From contig ML682007.1 of the NCBI GenBank assembly GCA_007922195.1, positions 18,807,414-18,871,413 of the forward strand: 64,000 nucleotides of DNA, in the 5' to 3' direction. The DNA is from Podocnemis expansa. Taxonomy: Eukaryota > Chordata > Testudines > Podocnemididae. The notes under the pieces were generated by a model. It worked only from the letters and a program-made list of their open reading frames with translations. It ran no database searches and was not told the DNA's origin. Positions 23,025 through 34,925 of the stretch are shown one piece after another (the stretch's first letter is position 1; each line of letters begins with the position of its first letter). The translations under genes and the position numbers were made by a program.

Positions 23025-23225
23025 ATTACTTTATCCCTTCATTAGGTTTCACACTCCCCAAAAGGTTAAGTAGCATTGTCTGCATTTTGCAGAGGAGAAA
23101 GCTGAGACATGGAGAGTGGAAGTGACACTGCCAAGGTCACTCCGTGAGTATGTGCCAGGACCAGGAATCTCTCTCCTGCCCATCCAGGTTCATGCTTTAG
23201 CCACAAGATGGTCCTGCAGACCCGT
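23025..23225 (-). repeat. MIR-like SINE, minus strand
   Basis: CATTTTGCAGAGGAGAAAGC, AGTGACACTGCCAAGGTCAC and TTTAGCCACAAGATGGTCC: reverse-complement MIR in order. Positions 23226-23692 hold nothing I recognise. Confidence 0.65.
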
Positions 23226-23692
23226 TTTGGTTTCATATGCCTTCCTTCCAAAGCTACCTCATGTCTCATTCAGAGCGAGAGCAGCCAGGATGAAAAGATG
23301 CATGTGTATCGATAGCAGCTATGATAAGAGCTAGTGTCTCCCTGACGTCAAACCTGACCCCTCTTTGAATCCCAGTGTCACATTACAGTTAAGTAGTGCT
23401 TGCCTTAGGGGAGCTGCCTCTCACGCTGCCAGTGACTAATATAACAAATGCTTAAGACTGGAGCTCAGCAAAGATAAAATAATTACAAGAGCCCCCAGAG
23501 GTGAAAACAGAGCCCTGCTTTATAGTAAAGAGGAGAGAAAACTTCAAAGTTTGTAAGAAGCAAACTCATGCCCACTAGTTCCTGAAGCACTCCAGTTTAT
23601 CTATGGAGCTCTTGTCCCTCAATCTCCCTCCTGGGAGTAAACTAATCAGCTGGGCTAAACAACACAGAGCTCTGCGCTAGGACAGGGGTCAG

Positions 23693-24235
23693 CAGCCCAA
23701 AAGATAAGAAGAGCCATTTTAAAAAATTCCTTCAATAACCAAATGTTTGGAGAGCCACAATGGGTACAACCTCTTGGTTGGGGGAGCTGGGACAGGCTGC
23801 CTGCTGCAGGGTCCCCTGGCGGTGGTGGCTAGGAAGCCTGAAGCCTGCTCTGGCCACCTGCAGGGTCCTCTGGTGGCAGGGGGAGCCCAGAGCCAGAAGG
23901 AAGCAGGAGTGCTGGAACTAGAGATTATGGCACTCAAGGGCAAGCACCCTGAAATGCGCCCCCTCTTAGCCAGGAAGGTGGTGGGGAGTTGAATCTGTTG
24001 GGGCAGGGTGGGAGATTTTAACCCCCCAGCCGCAGCCCCAGCCTGGTGCCTGGAAGAATGTTCCTTTGGGGCCAGGTAGGGTCTGTGGCTGCTGGCCATG
24101 GGGATGCTCTCAAAATTCAGCACCCTAGTTATGGCCCCGGCAGGCAGCCTGCTGGGTTCCCCAGTGGTGGTGGTGGTGGCCCAGAGTCTCAAGGGGGCAA
24201 TGGAAGAGCTGCATGTGGCTCTGAGCTCCAGGACC
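23693..24235. mobile_element. Non-autonomous hAT-like element, family A, copy 2
   Basis: Starts CAGGGGTCAGCAGCCC, AAGAAGAGCCATTTTAAAAA and follows the same order as 6626-7243: TGGAGAGCCACAATGG, CCTCTTGGTTGGGGGA, TGGAAGAGCTGCATGTGGCT. The right terminal repeat is not found. A 157-codon antisense frame here is an artefact of the G-rich strand. Confidence 0.65.
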
Positions 24236-24249
24236 TATGAAAGAACAGG

Positions 24250-24330
24250 ATGTATTTAGTCTAGAAAGGGAAGGTGGGGGGGGGGGCATGGTAACGGTGT
24301 CGAATACATAAAGCGTTGCAATAAAGGAGA
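24250..24330 (+). mobile_element. CR1-like LINE fragment, plus strand
   Basis: TATTTAGTCTAGAAAGGGAA, GGGGGGGCATGGTAACGG and AATACATAAAGCGTTGCAAT match in order the CR1 3' coding region (TTTAGTTTAGAGAAGAGAAG, ACATGATAACAGTCTTCAAA, TACATAAAAGG type). Confidence 0.5.
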
Positions 24331-24695
24331 ACAAAAGCACATCAAATCAGCCACACTGGGTCAGACCAATGGTCCATCTAGCCCAGCACTGTTCTGACAG
24401 TGGTCAATGACAGGTGCTTCAGAGGGAATGAACAGAATAGGGTGATCATTGCATGATATATCCCATCACCCATTCCCAGCTTCTGGCACACAGGGACAAG
24501 GGATGCTCAGATTGTGGGGTTGCTGGCTAACACTCATGGATGGCTCTGTCCTCCAGACTCTTATCTAGTGCTTTTCTGAACCCAGTTATGGTTTTGACCT
24601 TCACAACATCCCCAGCCAATGAGATCCTGAGACTGACTGTGTGTTGTGTGAAGAAATACTTTCTTTATAACCCTCATGAACTTGCTGGCAGTTGG
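24331..24695 (-). mobile_element. CR1-like LINE 3' end, minus strand
   Basis: CCACACTGGGTCAGACCAAT, GGTCCATCTAGCCCAGCACT at the left is the minus-strand 3' end of a CR1 subfamily. It is followed by CCCATTCCCAGCTTCTGGCA and GTGTTGTGTGAAGAAATACT. It abuts the plus-strand fragment to its left, so the two CR1 pieces point toward each other. Confidence 0.65.
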
Positions 24696-25129
24696 GGTGG
24701 TGTGTACTGGGTTTTGCTGGGATGAGATGAAGCCCCACTCTTCCGCAACACACAGGACTGGTATACACTGGAGGGGGAATTAAGGTGGCAGTCGAAGGGA
24801 GGTCCTCAAGTTACTTAAAATAACTTGCATATCTCCCTTTGATTGCTTAATGCCTACTCACCACAGGGTCCCCACATTGCTGAGTTGACAGGAAATGCCT
24901 TTGAATTAGTGCTATGCTACTTGCCATGTAGGTCTTAAAAACTTGACCTCTGGCTAATTCTGGGTTCAGCTGAGGACGTCTTTACACATGCTCAGCCAAA
25001 CTTGCACAGTCAATGCTATGCTGTTGAAGGTGCTGCCAACACCCACAGCCTCACTATCAGCAAAGACCTTGGGGCGCTCAGATCCATTCTGTTGGTAAAG
25101 GCAGGAGAAAAGGAAAGTGGCTTTTGAAA
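24696..25129. other. Unassigned non-coding DNA
   Basis: Nothing recognisable. Confidence 0.45.
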
Positions 25130-25320
25130 AGGGTGCAAGGAGGTTGTAGAATCCTTGTCTCTGATAGTTTTCAAGAACAGTTTAGACTAGGAGAATAGAT
25201 AAACATGTCAGAGATAGTCGAGGGATACTTAATCCTCTTTCTGCAGGGGATGATGGTTTAGAGGACTTCTGGACATTCCTCCCAGTCCTACATTTCTTGG
25301 ATTCTGTGACTTTGTGGCCA
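25130..25320 (+). mobile_element. CR1-like LINE 3' end, plus strand
   Basis: GAGGTTGTAGAATCCTTGTC, GATAGTTTTCAAGAACAG, AAACATGTCAGAGATAGTC and TCCCAGTCCTACATTTCTTG follow the CR1 3'-terminal order (GAGGTTGTGGAATCTCC ... AAGAACAGG ... CTGTCAGGGATGGTC ... CCAGTCCTA). Confidence 0.6.
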
Positions 25321-25448
25321 TAGCACCCTGAAGTGATAGTATTAATCCCTACTGAATATTTTGGGATTGAGGTCTGGGGTATCTGGTGAACACTCATATC
25401 TGCCTATCTCTGTGCTAACTCCTGATTCAAGCCTAGTGAAGTCAATAT

Positions 25449-25896
25449 GGCTATGTCTACACTTAGAAGGTTAGTTCAGATTAACTGAATTTGAACTAAT
25501 TAACTTGAACTAATAATTATTAGTTTGAATTAAGCTAATTCTAATTAACACAGCTACACTAGAAACCCTGATTCAAACTAGCATGTCCACGCATAGGATT
25601 TGCTAGTTCAAATGAGGTAGGGGGCGCTATTGCAAAGCGAAAAAATCTACCTGTGGTTCATTCGAACTAACAGTTCGAATTAACACAGCTACATTGGATT
25701 AATTCGAACTAAATGAGTTTGAATTAACCATCACTTTGAACTTAAAGTAAGTTTTATAGATTCAAACTACACTTTCCTTAGTTAGAACTAAGGGAACTCC
25801 TTGGTTCGAACTAATGAAAGCTAGTGTGCGCATGCACTAATTTAGTTTGAATTAAGCTTCCTTAATTTGAATAAAATTGTAAATGTAGACATACCC
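25449..25896. mobile_element. Palindromic MITE, TTCGAA type, 3-bp TSD
   Basis: Ends GGCTATGTCTACACT and TGTAGACATACCC are inverted. Bounded by TAT at 25446-25448 and 25897-25899. Internal motifs are GTTCGAATTAAC, TTCGAACTAA and CpG-decayed versions. A 3-bp duplication plus a GGSTATG end fits a PIF/Harbinger-type MITE (those favour TWA targets). Confidence 0.75.
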
Positions 25897-27166
25897 TATG
25901 AGTCTGTTCATTGCCTTTGGATTTGTGGAAATTGGGGGCATTTCTACAGACCAGTTATGTTCATGGTTGGATGGATTCAACTTGGGTACTTTTCAGAAAA
26001 ATTTACAAGACGTAAATAAGACATAAAAATGATACCTATCAGAAATCTCTACTAGCTGTCTGACCAGCCCTGAATTGAATGTTGTGGGTGGCGTTAAGGG
26101 AAGGAGGCAAAGTTTAAGCAGTGACACAAAGATTTCCAGGAGCTGCAGTTCAAGACATACCCCCACAGCCACTGACACCCGCTGCTGTGGCAGAGTTCTG
26201 GTGTGGGTAGGAAGGGGGTTGGTCAACTTCCTGAAAAGTTGCTCCCTCTTTCAGTATCATTTCTGCTCTCTCCTGCCTTGACTGACAGAATGGACCAGAG
26301 CACTCCTAAAAGGTCTTTTCTAATAGTGAAGCTGTGTGTTGGGAGAAGAGTGGGAGGGGTAGGGTGCTGTCTCATCTCAGCAGAGCTCCATACATCCCTG
26401 AGTGGTGGCCAGCAAGCTGTGAGGGCTACATATAGCTTCAGTCGTGAAATCTCTAAACCAGCATTCTGAGCTGGGCTTGCAGGTCCTGTTGTCACCAGCC
26501 TACTTGGCACCCACTAGTTCCTCATGTGCGTCTACTCCCATACATTTGAATCCAGAAGGTATCTGCAGCCCTGAGTTGTGGAGTAACTACTATTTTTGGT
26601 AGAGCAGTAGCTCTCTTTCCTCCTTCTCCCATACATGGTTTGCCTTAGTCTAGATAAGACATGTCTAAACCAGGCATTTGCCCCACATTTCCTGCCATTG
26701 CTACCACCAGTTTGGCTCCACCATGGGATACAAGCCCTAGCTCAGAAAGAGATCCAGGCAGACAGTGGCATTTTAACTACTATGTCTTCTAACCTTGCAG
26801 GGAGACTGTCTGTATAATACAGTGCTTAACACACCAGCAGCCACCATCGTCTCTACATTCCCACCACTGCCATGGCCACTGCTGGTAGCAATGGTGGGAA
26901 ACTATGGAAGTTTCCTAGCATAGATAACACCTTAATGGTTACAACCTGATGAGATTCTCAGTAGAGAAGGTTGATTATGCATGTTAATGCTTTAATAGAG
27001 CTCTTATTATTCATGTTATGGTAGTGTGCCGTTAAGATCAAGGCAAAAACACATAGCAAGGAATGACTCAGCTTTGTATGGAGCAGAGCTAAGAACATGC
27101 TGAAAACACTTAGTTAGCCTGTGCCTTTCCTTACTTCATTTTCCACTCCAAACTGTCTGTCTGTCA
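25897..27166. other. Unassigned non-coding DNA
   Basis: No gene or recognisable repeat. Confidence 0.4.
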
Positions 27167-27640
27167 CAGATGTGGCCAAACTGCGGCTCGCGAGCCGCAT
27201 GCGGTTCTTCAGTGAGAGAAGTGCGGCTCACCGCCGCAGGCCCTACCTGGCCCCGGAAACATTCCTCCAGGCACCAGGCTGGGGGGGCCGTTTATATCGC
27301 TGTACCCAGAATGCTCAGGGTGGAGGAGCAGAGGGCGAGGCAGGCATGCATAGGATCGGCTGGCTGGTCAGGTAAGGGGAAGAGGTTCAGGGGGCCGCAC
27401 GGGGGGAGCACGCAGCGGGGGCTGGGGTGTTGCTAGAGGGAAGGAGAAGGAATTGGGCTGGGGTCAGGCTGGAGCAGAGGCAGAAGCCAGGGAGTGCTGG
27501 GGAAGTGGGGGCGGGTGTGTTTGCAGGAGGGAGACAGCTGTCTGGCCAGCCTGGAGAGGGGAAGGGGCCAGGTGTTTGCGGTGGGCAGAGCAGAGAAGAA
27601 GAAGGGCTCAGAGTCTGACTGGAGCAGAGAGGCAAGTGTC
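27167..27640. mobile_element. GC-rich hAT-like element, family F
   Basis: Begins CAGATGTGGCCAAACTGCGG, GAGCCGCATGCGGTTCTTCA, and shares its start with 62300-62795 (GTGGCCAAACT ... GAGCCGC). The interior is G-rich; the right end is not identifiable and merges with the microsatellite. The GC content is repeat-derived, not a promoter island. Confidence 0.5.
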
Positions 27641-27649
27641 CAGGATGGG

Positions 27650-27651
<2 letters not shown>

Positions 27652-27692
<41 letters not shown>

Positions 27693-27717
27693 TGTGAGAG
27701 AGAGAGAGAGAGAGAGA
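27652..27717. repeat. (GT)n(GA)n microsatellite
   Basis: About 20 GT units followed by AGTGTG and then about 10 GA units. Purine-pyrimidine tract. Confidence 0.95.
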
Positions 27718-27947
27718 TCTTCATTACATTAGCAACTTCCATTGGTTGTATGCTGTTTTTAAATCTAATCTGCAACAGTGTAACTAAAGTTAACTTCTTT
27801 CTAGACCTCAGCCTTTCTTTACTAACTAAGAAAAAGTTATCATCTTTTCAGCACAGTACTGATAATTAAATAAGCCACCTCTGATAGAAAGACCTGTGCT
27901 TTTCCTGGGATCATTGACCAAAATCACACAAGGATTTCCCTAAATCA

Positions 27948-27973
27948 GAAAAAGCAAGGAGTCCTGTGGCACT
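27948..27973 (+). mobile_element. Foldback retroposon fragment, copy b
   Basis: AAAAGCAAGGAGTCCTGTGG CACT is the left-arm start of the family. It stops abruptly at the first base of the CAGGGGCG element at 27974, which probably interrupted it. Confidence 0.55.
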
Positions 27974-28097
27974 CAGGGGCGTTGCTGGCGCTGGGCACTC
28001 CAGGGCATGTGCCCCAAACTCCAGCGCCAGTGCCCCAGATCTCCGGCCCAGGGATGTGGGGCCTGGCCTCCTGCGGCCGCTTCCAGCCATGCCACTG
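27974..28097. mobile_element. Short hAT-like element, family G
   Basis: CAGGGGCGTTGCTGGCGCTG ... AGCCATGCCACTG. Resembles 56603-56984 (GTGATGCCCCTG end; CATGTGCCCCAA / TTGGGGCATGTACCC internal match). No matching 8-bp duplication here. Confidence 0.5.
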
Positions 28098-30264
28098 ACT
28101 GCAAAAACAGGAAGAGAAACTGTCTAGATCCCTGGAATTACATCACGGGTGACAAGTTGGGGGGAAAAATGACAATGTGTGCAAAGTGAAAATGACTGTG
28201 AAACCCCAGCGAGTGGATGGTTTCTATTAGACTTGTTATCAGGCAACATGTCATCATCTTTCACTGGGCTGGTCCGACAACAGAATTGTTCCTCTTCCAT
28301 GTAAATAAAGAGCATGCACATGCACATATCTGAGGTAGATAGGTAGGAAGAACCGCAACACAGTAGGACTCAGGACATCATACTCCACTGGTACCTAAAC
28401 TGGAGGGAGATGTTTGTACAGATCCCAAGAGAGGCTCACAGAAGTCCCCACATCTCTTCAGGGTGGCAACCAAGAGTTTGGGAGAGTGAGTAATAACTGT
28501 CCTGATCTAACCCTACCTTTACGCATCAGGATTAAAATGAAGCGTAATTTAGGAGGTGGATGAAGAGGTTGCCTGGATGCTGCAAGCCACTGTCAACGTG
28601 ACAGCTGAAGTTTTCAGGCGTTACTAGGACAGACTGTACCACTGCTAAAGACTTGTCCGTGAGGGGAGTTCTGCACCCTGTGTAGATGCACTGCATCAAT
28701 GCAACTCTTCCTCAGTGTGAAACCAGCACATCTGCATCTGAACTTTGCTATTCTAAAGCAAATGTAGATGTGCTCTAAGTTGCCTTGTACATTGTGTAAT
28801 GTGTGGGGCAGTCAGCTGAGGCATTGGAAACTCCCAGGGGCATTGACTGTTCAATGTCCACAATCCAGATTGTGGAACTGTGAAGAGAAAGGGTGCTCAG
28901 GCCTCACTGAGTTCAAAAGGAAATGAGAAACATGGGTGCAAGGACAGCTGTAGCACAGGCTAACACAGGTACTGGGAGCACTAGGTGTCAAGGGAATTCA
29001 CTGTAGGAGGAAGGCCTGGCAGGCAGTCCTGTGGTGGAGTGTCAGTGGGGCTCTGAAACACAGCTGTGCTGCAGGGTCTTCGAGAAGGTGGGGAATGATT
29101 CAGAGACTCATTTGTAGAGCATAGGCTACAGGAAGTGGACTTTTGTTCCAGCCATGGTTCTTGGGAAACATGTCACCAGAGGTTATCTGGCTAGGCCTTC
29201 CTAGCAGGAGCAAAATGAAAAGGTGTGGAACTGGCCTGATGTGGGTCTTGGAGCCCAAGTAACTGGTAACCAAGGGGTCCAAAAGATAGACCCAGCCCTG
29301 GGCAGCTGGCAACACCAGAACGGATGACTATACTGGACGGTATGAGACAGCCTTGGGCACTGAGCTCTCCTGCTGCCCCCAATTTGCAAGCAACATATAA
29401 AATGGTATCTTACAATAATTTTGGGGAACGCTTTTCAGTATTGCCAGCCTGAAAAATCATGAGCCAGGCCCCAAAAAGTCATAAGATTTTATACAAACAA
29501 GGCTTTAGGGACTCTGTGTCTTTGCCTTTTGATTTCTGCTTCTCAGCCAGCCCCAGAACCCAATGACTGACCGAAAATGTGCTGCATAGCTCCCCATGGC
29601 CATTAGATCACACTTGCTTCAGGTGTTCAAGCTTGTCCCTGCAACTGTGAGGGCTACAAATGTCCTGTTTTTAAATGAAGGATGAGGATCTCACATCATC
29701 TCTTTATTTGTGCCACTGAGACTACATCAAATATCATGAGACTCAATAAATCACAAGATCTGACACCAGTGTGTCCTCTCCTATTCTTTACCTCTGCTGT
29801 GTGCTTGTCTAAGGGCTTGTTCATCTTGCTGTCATGCTCTTTACTTTTGTCATGTACTACTCGTTTTCTTTTCCACTCCTGCAGCTCTCACTGACACAGC
29901 ACAACCTTAGTCCTTGCACTAAATTCTGTGTCATAGATGTATAAAGGGGAGCACTGCAAAGCTACATCTCTGTTTCCTGAGGGGTGTGAGTCCACCAGAG
30001 CTGCCCTTACTGTTAGGAAATGAACACAAGAAGACAACTGCACTAAAGAGACCAAATAAGCTTTCAGGAGCAAAGTCTGCAGGTCATACCAACTCAGCAG
30101 ATACTGGGTGTTATCAGAGGAAATCACAAAAATGCCAGCGCTTATCAGGCATATTAAAAATAAAAGATGATGGTGTTAGCTATCTGCTAATCCTAACCAT
30201 GTTTGCTTCCTGTCAATGTTGTGCAGCAGGCTTTAATGCATAATAAATTCAGAGAACTAAAGGC
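28098..30264. other. Unassigned non-coding DNA
   Basis: About 2.2 kb with no gene or confident repeat. Confidence 0.45.
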
Positions 30265-30360
30265 ACTGGACCAGATTCTCAGCAGACTAGAGGATTATAG
30301 CTCCCCTGGCTTCAATACACTGAGGTCCGTTTACACCAGCTGAGATTCTGGCTCATTGTT
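30265..30360. repeat. Ancient palindromic dispersed repeat
   Basis: GGACCAGATTCTCAGC ... ATAGCTCCCCTGGCTTCAAT ... TTTACACCAGCTGAGATTCT GGC. The ends are inverted (AGATTCTCAGC / GCTGAGATTCT). It resembles an old repeat I recall as common in reptiles and birds. Confidence 0.55.
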
Positions 30361-30765
30361 TCACCTCATGGCTCAATTATTTGACAGAAAGTAATTTGAG
30401 CCTTGGTCCTGTGAGGTGCTGAAGGCCCTTAGCTCTCTTAGAAGTCTATAGTCACTGAGAGTACTCAGCAAATGGTTCCTCTTGACCACACTGGAGAACC
30501 TTGCTGAGCAACCTCTACTTCCATTGTTTTCAACAGGAACCAACAGCATCTAGCACCTTCTAGGACCACGCCATATGCTAGATAAAGCGGACAGACACTT
30601 CCTGCTCCATGACAGCTTCCATTTGCTGAGTACAGTTAATATATTAACTGATGCTTTGCTACTAGTGCTTGATTGTTGAGCCCTACTTAGCGTTTCCACG
30701 AGTGTAATGACACAACGGTGCTGTATTCTCTTTCTGTGTAATGGCTTTCTGTGTTTGTATCATTA

Positions 30766-31910
30766 TGTAAGCGGAGGATGGACCCGCTCTTGTGGGGAAC
30801 TTCCCAGACTTTGTATACCACCCCGGTGAAGGTGGGTAGCAAAAGGATCCGAGTCCCTGCTCCCACTTCCTTTACCCCAAGGCCTACCTCACCTCAAAGG
30901 CTCACCCCCCAATCTCCCCTTTGGAGGAGTCTCTGTAACCCCGACAAGGCTGGGCCCCAGAATTTCTGGGGGCTTGACCCCCACTCTTATCATGGGCTCT
31001 CAGGACAGGGCTAGGGTGTCCCCACTCTGGGGTGCTGACCACACTTCTGGCCCACCAGTTACTATATACACTATATACAATTTATTTTAAGCATACAGAA
31101 ACAAAAAGAATTACCCAATAAAAAAATAGAAAAAAGTGGAAAAAGGTGAACAATAAACCCCCAGTGCCACCACTGGCATGGGGGCACTACAAACAGAGTC
31201 TCTGGGGCCTGAGGAACAGTCTCACAGTCTGTTCTCCACGTTGCAAGCCCTTTGCCCAGGCCTGGCTACGACTGGATGATCCAGGGGGTCAGATGCAGGC
31301 TCTGGCTGTGGCCACACATCCCCAAGCTCCAGGGGCAGGGCCCTTCTTCCCAGCATCAGCCCCCCTTCACTGCTCCCCAGCTGCTCACCACACCCAGCTC
31401 CAGATGGCTGCAACTCCGGCTCCCAGCCGCTGCTCAGGTTCTGTGTGGCTCTCTGGGGCGCTCCTCGGGCTCCTCTGATCCTCCTGCTGTCTGCACAGGA
31501 CAGCTCAGCCCCTTGGCTCCTAGCCTGGCCTCCTGCACCCAGCTCCAGACAACTCCAGCTCCAGCTCTGCTTCGCTCTCTGCTCGTCCAGCTGCTGTGGG
31601 TCTGCTCTGCAGAAATCAGCTCAGCCTGACCTCCCTTCCTGGGTCTTCTGGCTCCCAGCCGCTGGCTGCTTAGTGCTTCCTCCTTAGCTCGGCCCCCCCC
31701 ACACACACTCACACACTGGCTTGCCCGGGCACGTCCAGCCTGCAGTTTCAGCTCAGGGGCGGGGGAGCATTTTCAATCAATCAGGCCATCCTGGGACACT
31801 GGCCTCTCTCACTGGCCCTGGGCAGTCTGTTTCAGAGTCCTGCTTCCAGGCGGGAGTGGCCAATCAAAAGGCCCATTCAGTCTCAGTAAGGGGCTATCAG
31901 TCCCCTTACA
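30766..31910 (-). mobile_element. Putative solo LTR, GC-rich, minus strand
   Basis: Read on the minus strand it starts TGTAAGGGGACTGATAGCC and ends CCATCCTCCGCTTACA, giving LTR-style TG...CA termini. An AATAAA lies on the minus strand at 31081-31086. It is 1,145 bp and C-rich on the plus strand, with no reverse-transcriptase or gag-like sequence on either side. Flanks (CATTA and CAAAC) do not give a clear target duplication, so the termini are tentative. A Gypsy-type or retroviral LTR are both possible. Confidence 0.45.
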
Positions 31911-32097
31911 CAAACACTCATTTCTGCATTTATGTTCTGTTTGGGGCTTCTGATGTTGTTGTTAAAATACTAGCTACCTGTTTTTAGCCGCAACATGTTT
32001 CTGCCTCTACTAAGGCAGTCCTGGGTTTCCCATCTCAAGGTGAGGGGTGTGTTTGCCTTCTATCTGGAGTGTTATTTAAGATCACAGACAGAGGTAA

Positions 32098-32200
32098 GAT
32101 CCAAAGGGGCAGCCGTGTTAGTCTAGTTCAGTAAAACAAACAAATAATAAATAATAATAGTCTTTAAGTGCCACAGGACTCCTTGTCTGTTTGTTTTAGG
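32098..32200 (-). mobile_element. Foldback retroposon, copy c (9-bp TSD)
   Basis: Tail on the left (CCAAAGGGGCAGCCGTGTTA), then a short AAT-rich stretch and one arm ending GACTCCTTGTCTGTTTGTTT. Bounded by CAGAGGTAA at 32089-32097 and 32201-32209. Most of the second arm is deleted. Confidence 0.75.
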
Positions 32201-33967
32201 CAGAGGTAATGTAATGCTTTCTACAGTCTCTGACCTCTAAACTGTCAGGCTAGGCCCTTTAAAAGAAATGAGGGGGACCGATGAATGTCATTTTGATCTC
32301 AACTCTAATCGAGCAAAAGAATCTGCTCCCTCAGCTCGTTCTCTCAAACAAGTGCCTCGTTTTATCATAGATATCAGATGTCTGTATGCTCAATATCCAG
32401 ATGCAAATTTAATTTCCTGACCCTTGCTGGGTTTAATAGTCAATCTCCTTCCCCCCACTCCATGTGCTTGGTGGGTCACAGTGAAGAAATAGACAGCAGC
32501 GGCTCCACTACTTCTAAAAACCAGAAAGTAGCCCTGGCTCGGAATGAAACCAAGCACTTCCATGCACAAACCTGCCCTATGGGAATAAAGCTCTACCTCT
32601 TTTGACTAAGGTCCATGCTTACCCCACCCCGTTCTCTGAAGAAAAGCTATTGTTTTGGGGAAACACACCTTTATATTATGACAAGCCAGTTAGAGGTGTC
32701 AGTCGAGTTTTCAGACAGTCCTTGATAAAGTCCCTCATAGCTGAACCTCATGTACAGGGATTTGCATCTGCATTTTGTCCAAGGGCTTTGGTTTGTGATG
32801 TGGCTGCACTTTGCCACAGTGGTATTTTGGAGAACTCAGTGCTTTCTACTAATGACCCCTGGCATCATGAAGGTGAACAAGGGAGATGCTACAGGATGCC
32901 TACATGGGAAACGGCTCTAAAGGGTTTGCACTATAATGCAGTGGTTTACCTGTGAGAGGAAGGTGTAAAGTGGTGAGCAAAGAATACAAACACCAGTGAG
33001 ATCACCAAATATAAAAAACAGCCACTTCTGGGGCATATCCCTTTAACTGAGATTGTCCAGTTTTACCATTACAAAGTTCAGCCTCACTAAATCCTAGCAA
33101 AATTTCACAATATGCATTGTCTCTAGTATGGCTCAATTTTTACTTCAAAGAAACCCAGCAACAAAGAATGCGTATCACTTCTTTCATTTCATTTTTTATT
33201 CCAAACCTGTGCTTCCTTCCCTTGATCCCTCTTCCCTTCTGCAGTAATATATATCTTAAGCGTCTCTCTATCTAACTCAGTGGTCTTTGTTTCTGACTGT
33301 GCATAAACAAAACAAAGCGTGCAAAATGTTTTGGCAGCAACAGATTGCACATCTGAAATTGCTTAAGTCCCACAGAATTTTGCAGGAATGCTTTACTCTG
33401 TGGTGCCAGTTATCGGCCAAATAAACCCAAATCTCTTTTTTGCCCTTAATTGCAATGCTTCTGAAGAATTTTTTATTTATGACACAAAACTGCATGTTAG
33501 TTCTGTCATCTTCTTCTCAACTGGAGTTAATACTGTGAATAAAAGAATAGCCTTATCTGTTAATTAAAACTAATAACTTTATAAAATTGCAGATGTGTTA
33601 AAATTAGAAAGATTTGCATTAAAGACAGATAGAAGCAGGCAATTTGCTGGCTGGACTAGCACGGGGAAATTGCTTCAAATGGATGTAGTCTGCTAGATAA
33701 AAGCTTCCCAAGTTGCTAGAAATTGCAAGGAGAATTAATTGGGCCTGTTGGTTGTTAGAGCATTAAGTTTATTACCAAAGTGAGTGAACCCACTTATTTC
33801 TGTGGAGCAGGATACTCACCTTGTCTTTACAGTGAGGGAGAATTTATAAAGGGCACTTTTACTTTGTGAAGTAAAATCCTATACAAGATATCTTGATGGT
33901 CCCTATTTCTCTCAATTGTTTCCAGATCAGTTTTGCTCACTGCACAGATACAAATGTGGCTCTAGTA
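32201..33967. other. Unassigned non-coding DNA
   Basis: No gene or recognisable repeat. A 117-codon frame at 32602-32955 has no resemblance to a known family. Confidence 0.45.
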
Positions 33968-34138
33968 CAGGGAGTCTCAAACTCAAATCACTACAAGGGC
34001 CACATGAGGACTAGTATGTTAGCCCAAGGGCCACACCACTGCAACCTTTTCATACAATTATATTGCAAGTATTGGTAATGATAGTGTCGTTGCAGGCTGC
34101 AGGAAATAGCTTTAGGGGCCACATGTTTGAAACTGCTG
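33968..34138. mobile_element. Non-autonomous hAT, family B, copy 1
   Basis: Ends CAGGGAGTCTCAAAC and GTTTGAAACTGCTG are inverted. Flanks CTCTAGTA (33960-33967) and CTCTATTA (34139-34146) agree at 7 of 8 bases, the hAT hallmark length. Homologous to 48408-48595. Confidence 0.8.
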
Positions 34139-34657
34139 CTCTATTATCTGAAAGTCCAGCTGTCTGCTTACTTGTTCTTTTCATCAGCATTGACAATAAA
34201 GGTGCTGCTATTTTAACCCATTCATAAAACTCAGCTGTACTGGGCAACATAGGGACAAGCAAAGAGATAGAGTGAAAGCCCCAGATGGACTGACCTATGG
34301 GACAGGAATGACACTTCTTTCCCCCTGGGATTTGGGAAGGGACTAGGAAGGACCCTGATTTCTACTCTTTTCACATGGGAGGAGGGATCACCCTTTGGTG
34401 ACCTAGAAAAGTTGCCTGCTGACCTCTCTTCAGATAGTGGTTGCTTGCAGTAACACGCCCTGGGCTGTGATCAGCTCTATGGCAGAAAGGAAATGGCTCT
34501 CTCATGCTGCAGAGTTCTGCTGAGGGAACAGCCGTTTTGCAGCTTCATGCTTTCCTCACCTTGGCAATTTGCAGATGCTCCTTCGCTGGAACACCTTAGG
34601 ACTGGGGCTTCACTTGTGTGGAACTAGAGTGGGGAGTGGAGGCTACATTCCCTAGAT

Positions 34658-34925
34658 CGGAGTCAGCAACCTAAAAGCTAAGAAAAGCCATTTTTTAAAA
34701 TTCCTTCAATAACCAAGTGTTTTGAAAGTCACAATGGGTGTAGCCTTCTGGTGAGGGGTAGGGGGAGCTGGGTCAGGGCACCTGCTGCAGGGCCCCCTGG
34801 TGGCGGGGAGCACAGAACCAGGAGAGGCTACCCTGCAGGGTCCCCCTGATGGGAGATGAGGGCCCAGAGCCACAAGGGGGCAGCCAAAGAGCTGCATGTG
34901 GCTAGCCACAGGTTGCAGACCCCTG
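34658..34925. mobile_element. Non-autonomous hAT, family A, copy 3
   Basis: Ends CGGAGTCAGCAACC and GGTTGCAGACCCCTG are inverted. Flanks CCCTAGAT (34650-34657) and CCCTAGGT (34926-34933) agree at 7 of 8. Internal order as in the other family A copies but shorter. This copy defines the family as hAT. Confidence 0.8.

Noticed and set aside
23719..24192. 157-codon minus-strand frame
   Set aside because: Antisense to a family A hAT-like element; the homologous copy at 6626-7243 does not keep the frame.
27180..27640. Possible CpG island or promoter
   Set aside because: The GC content belongs to a repeat that starts with a hAT-like GTGGCCAAACT end; the same applies at 47700-48150 and 56650-56950.
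27453..27869. 138-codon plus-strand frame with poly Cys-Val and Glu-Arg runs
   Set aside because: The runs are translation of the GT/GA microsatellite; upstream part is inside a repeat.
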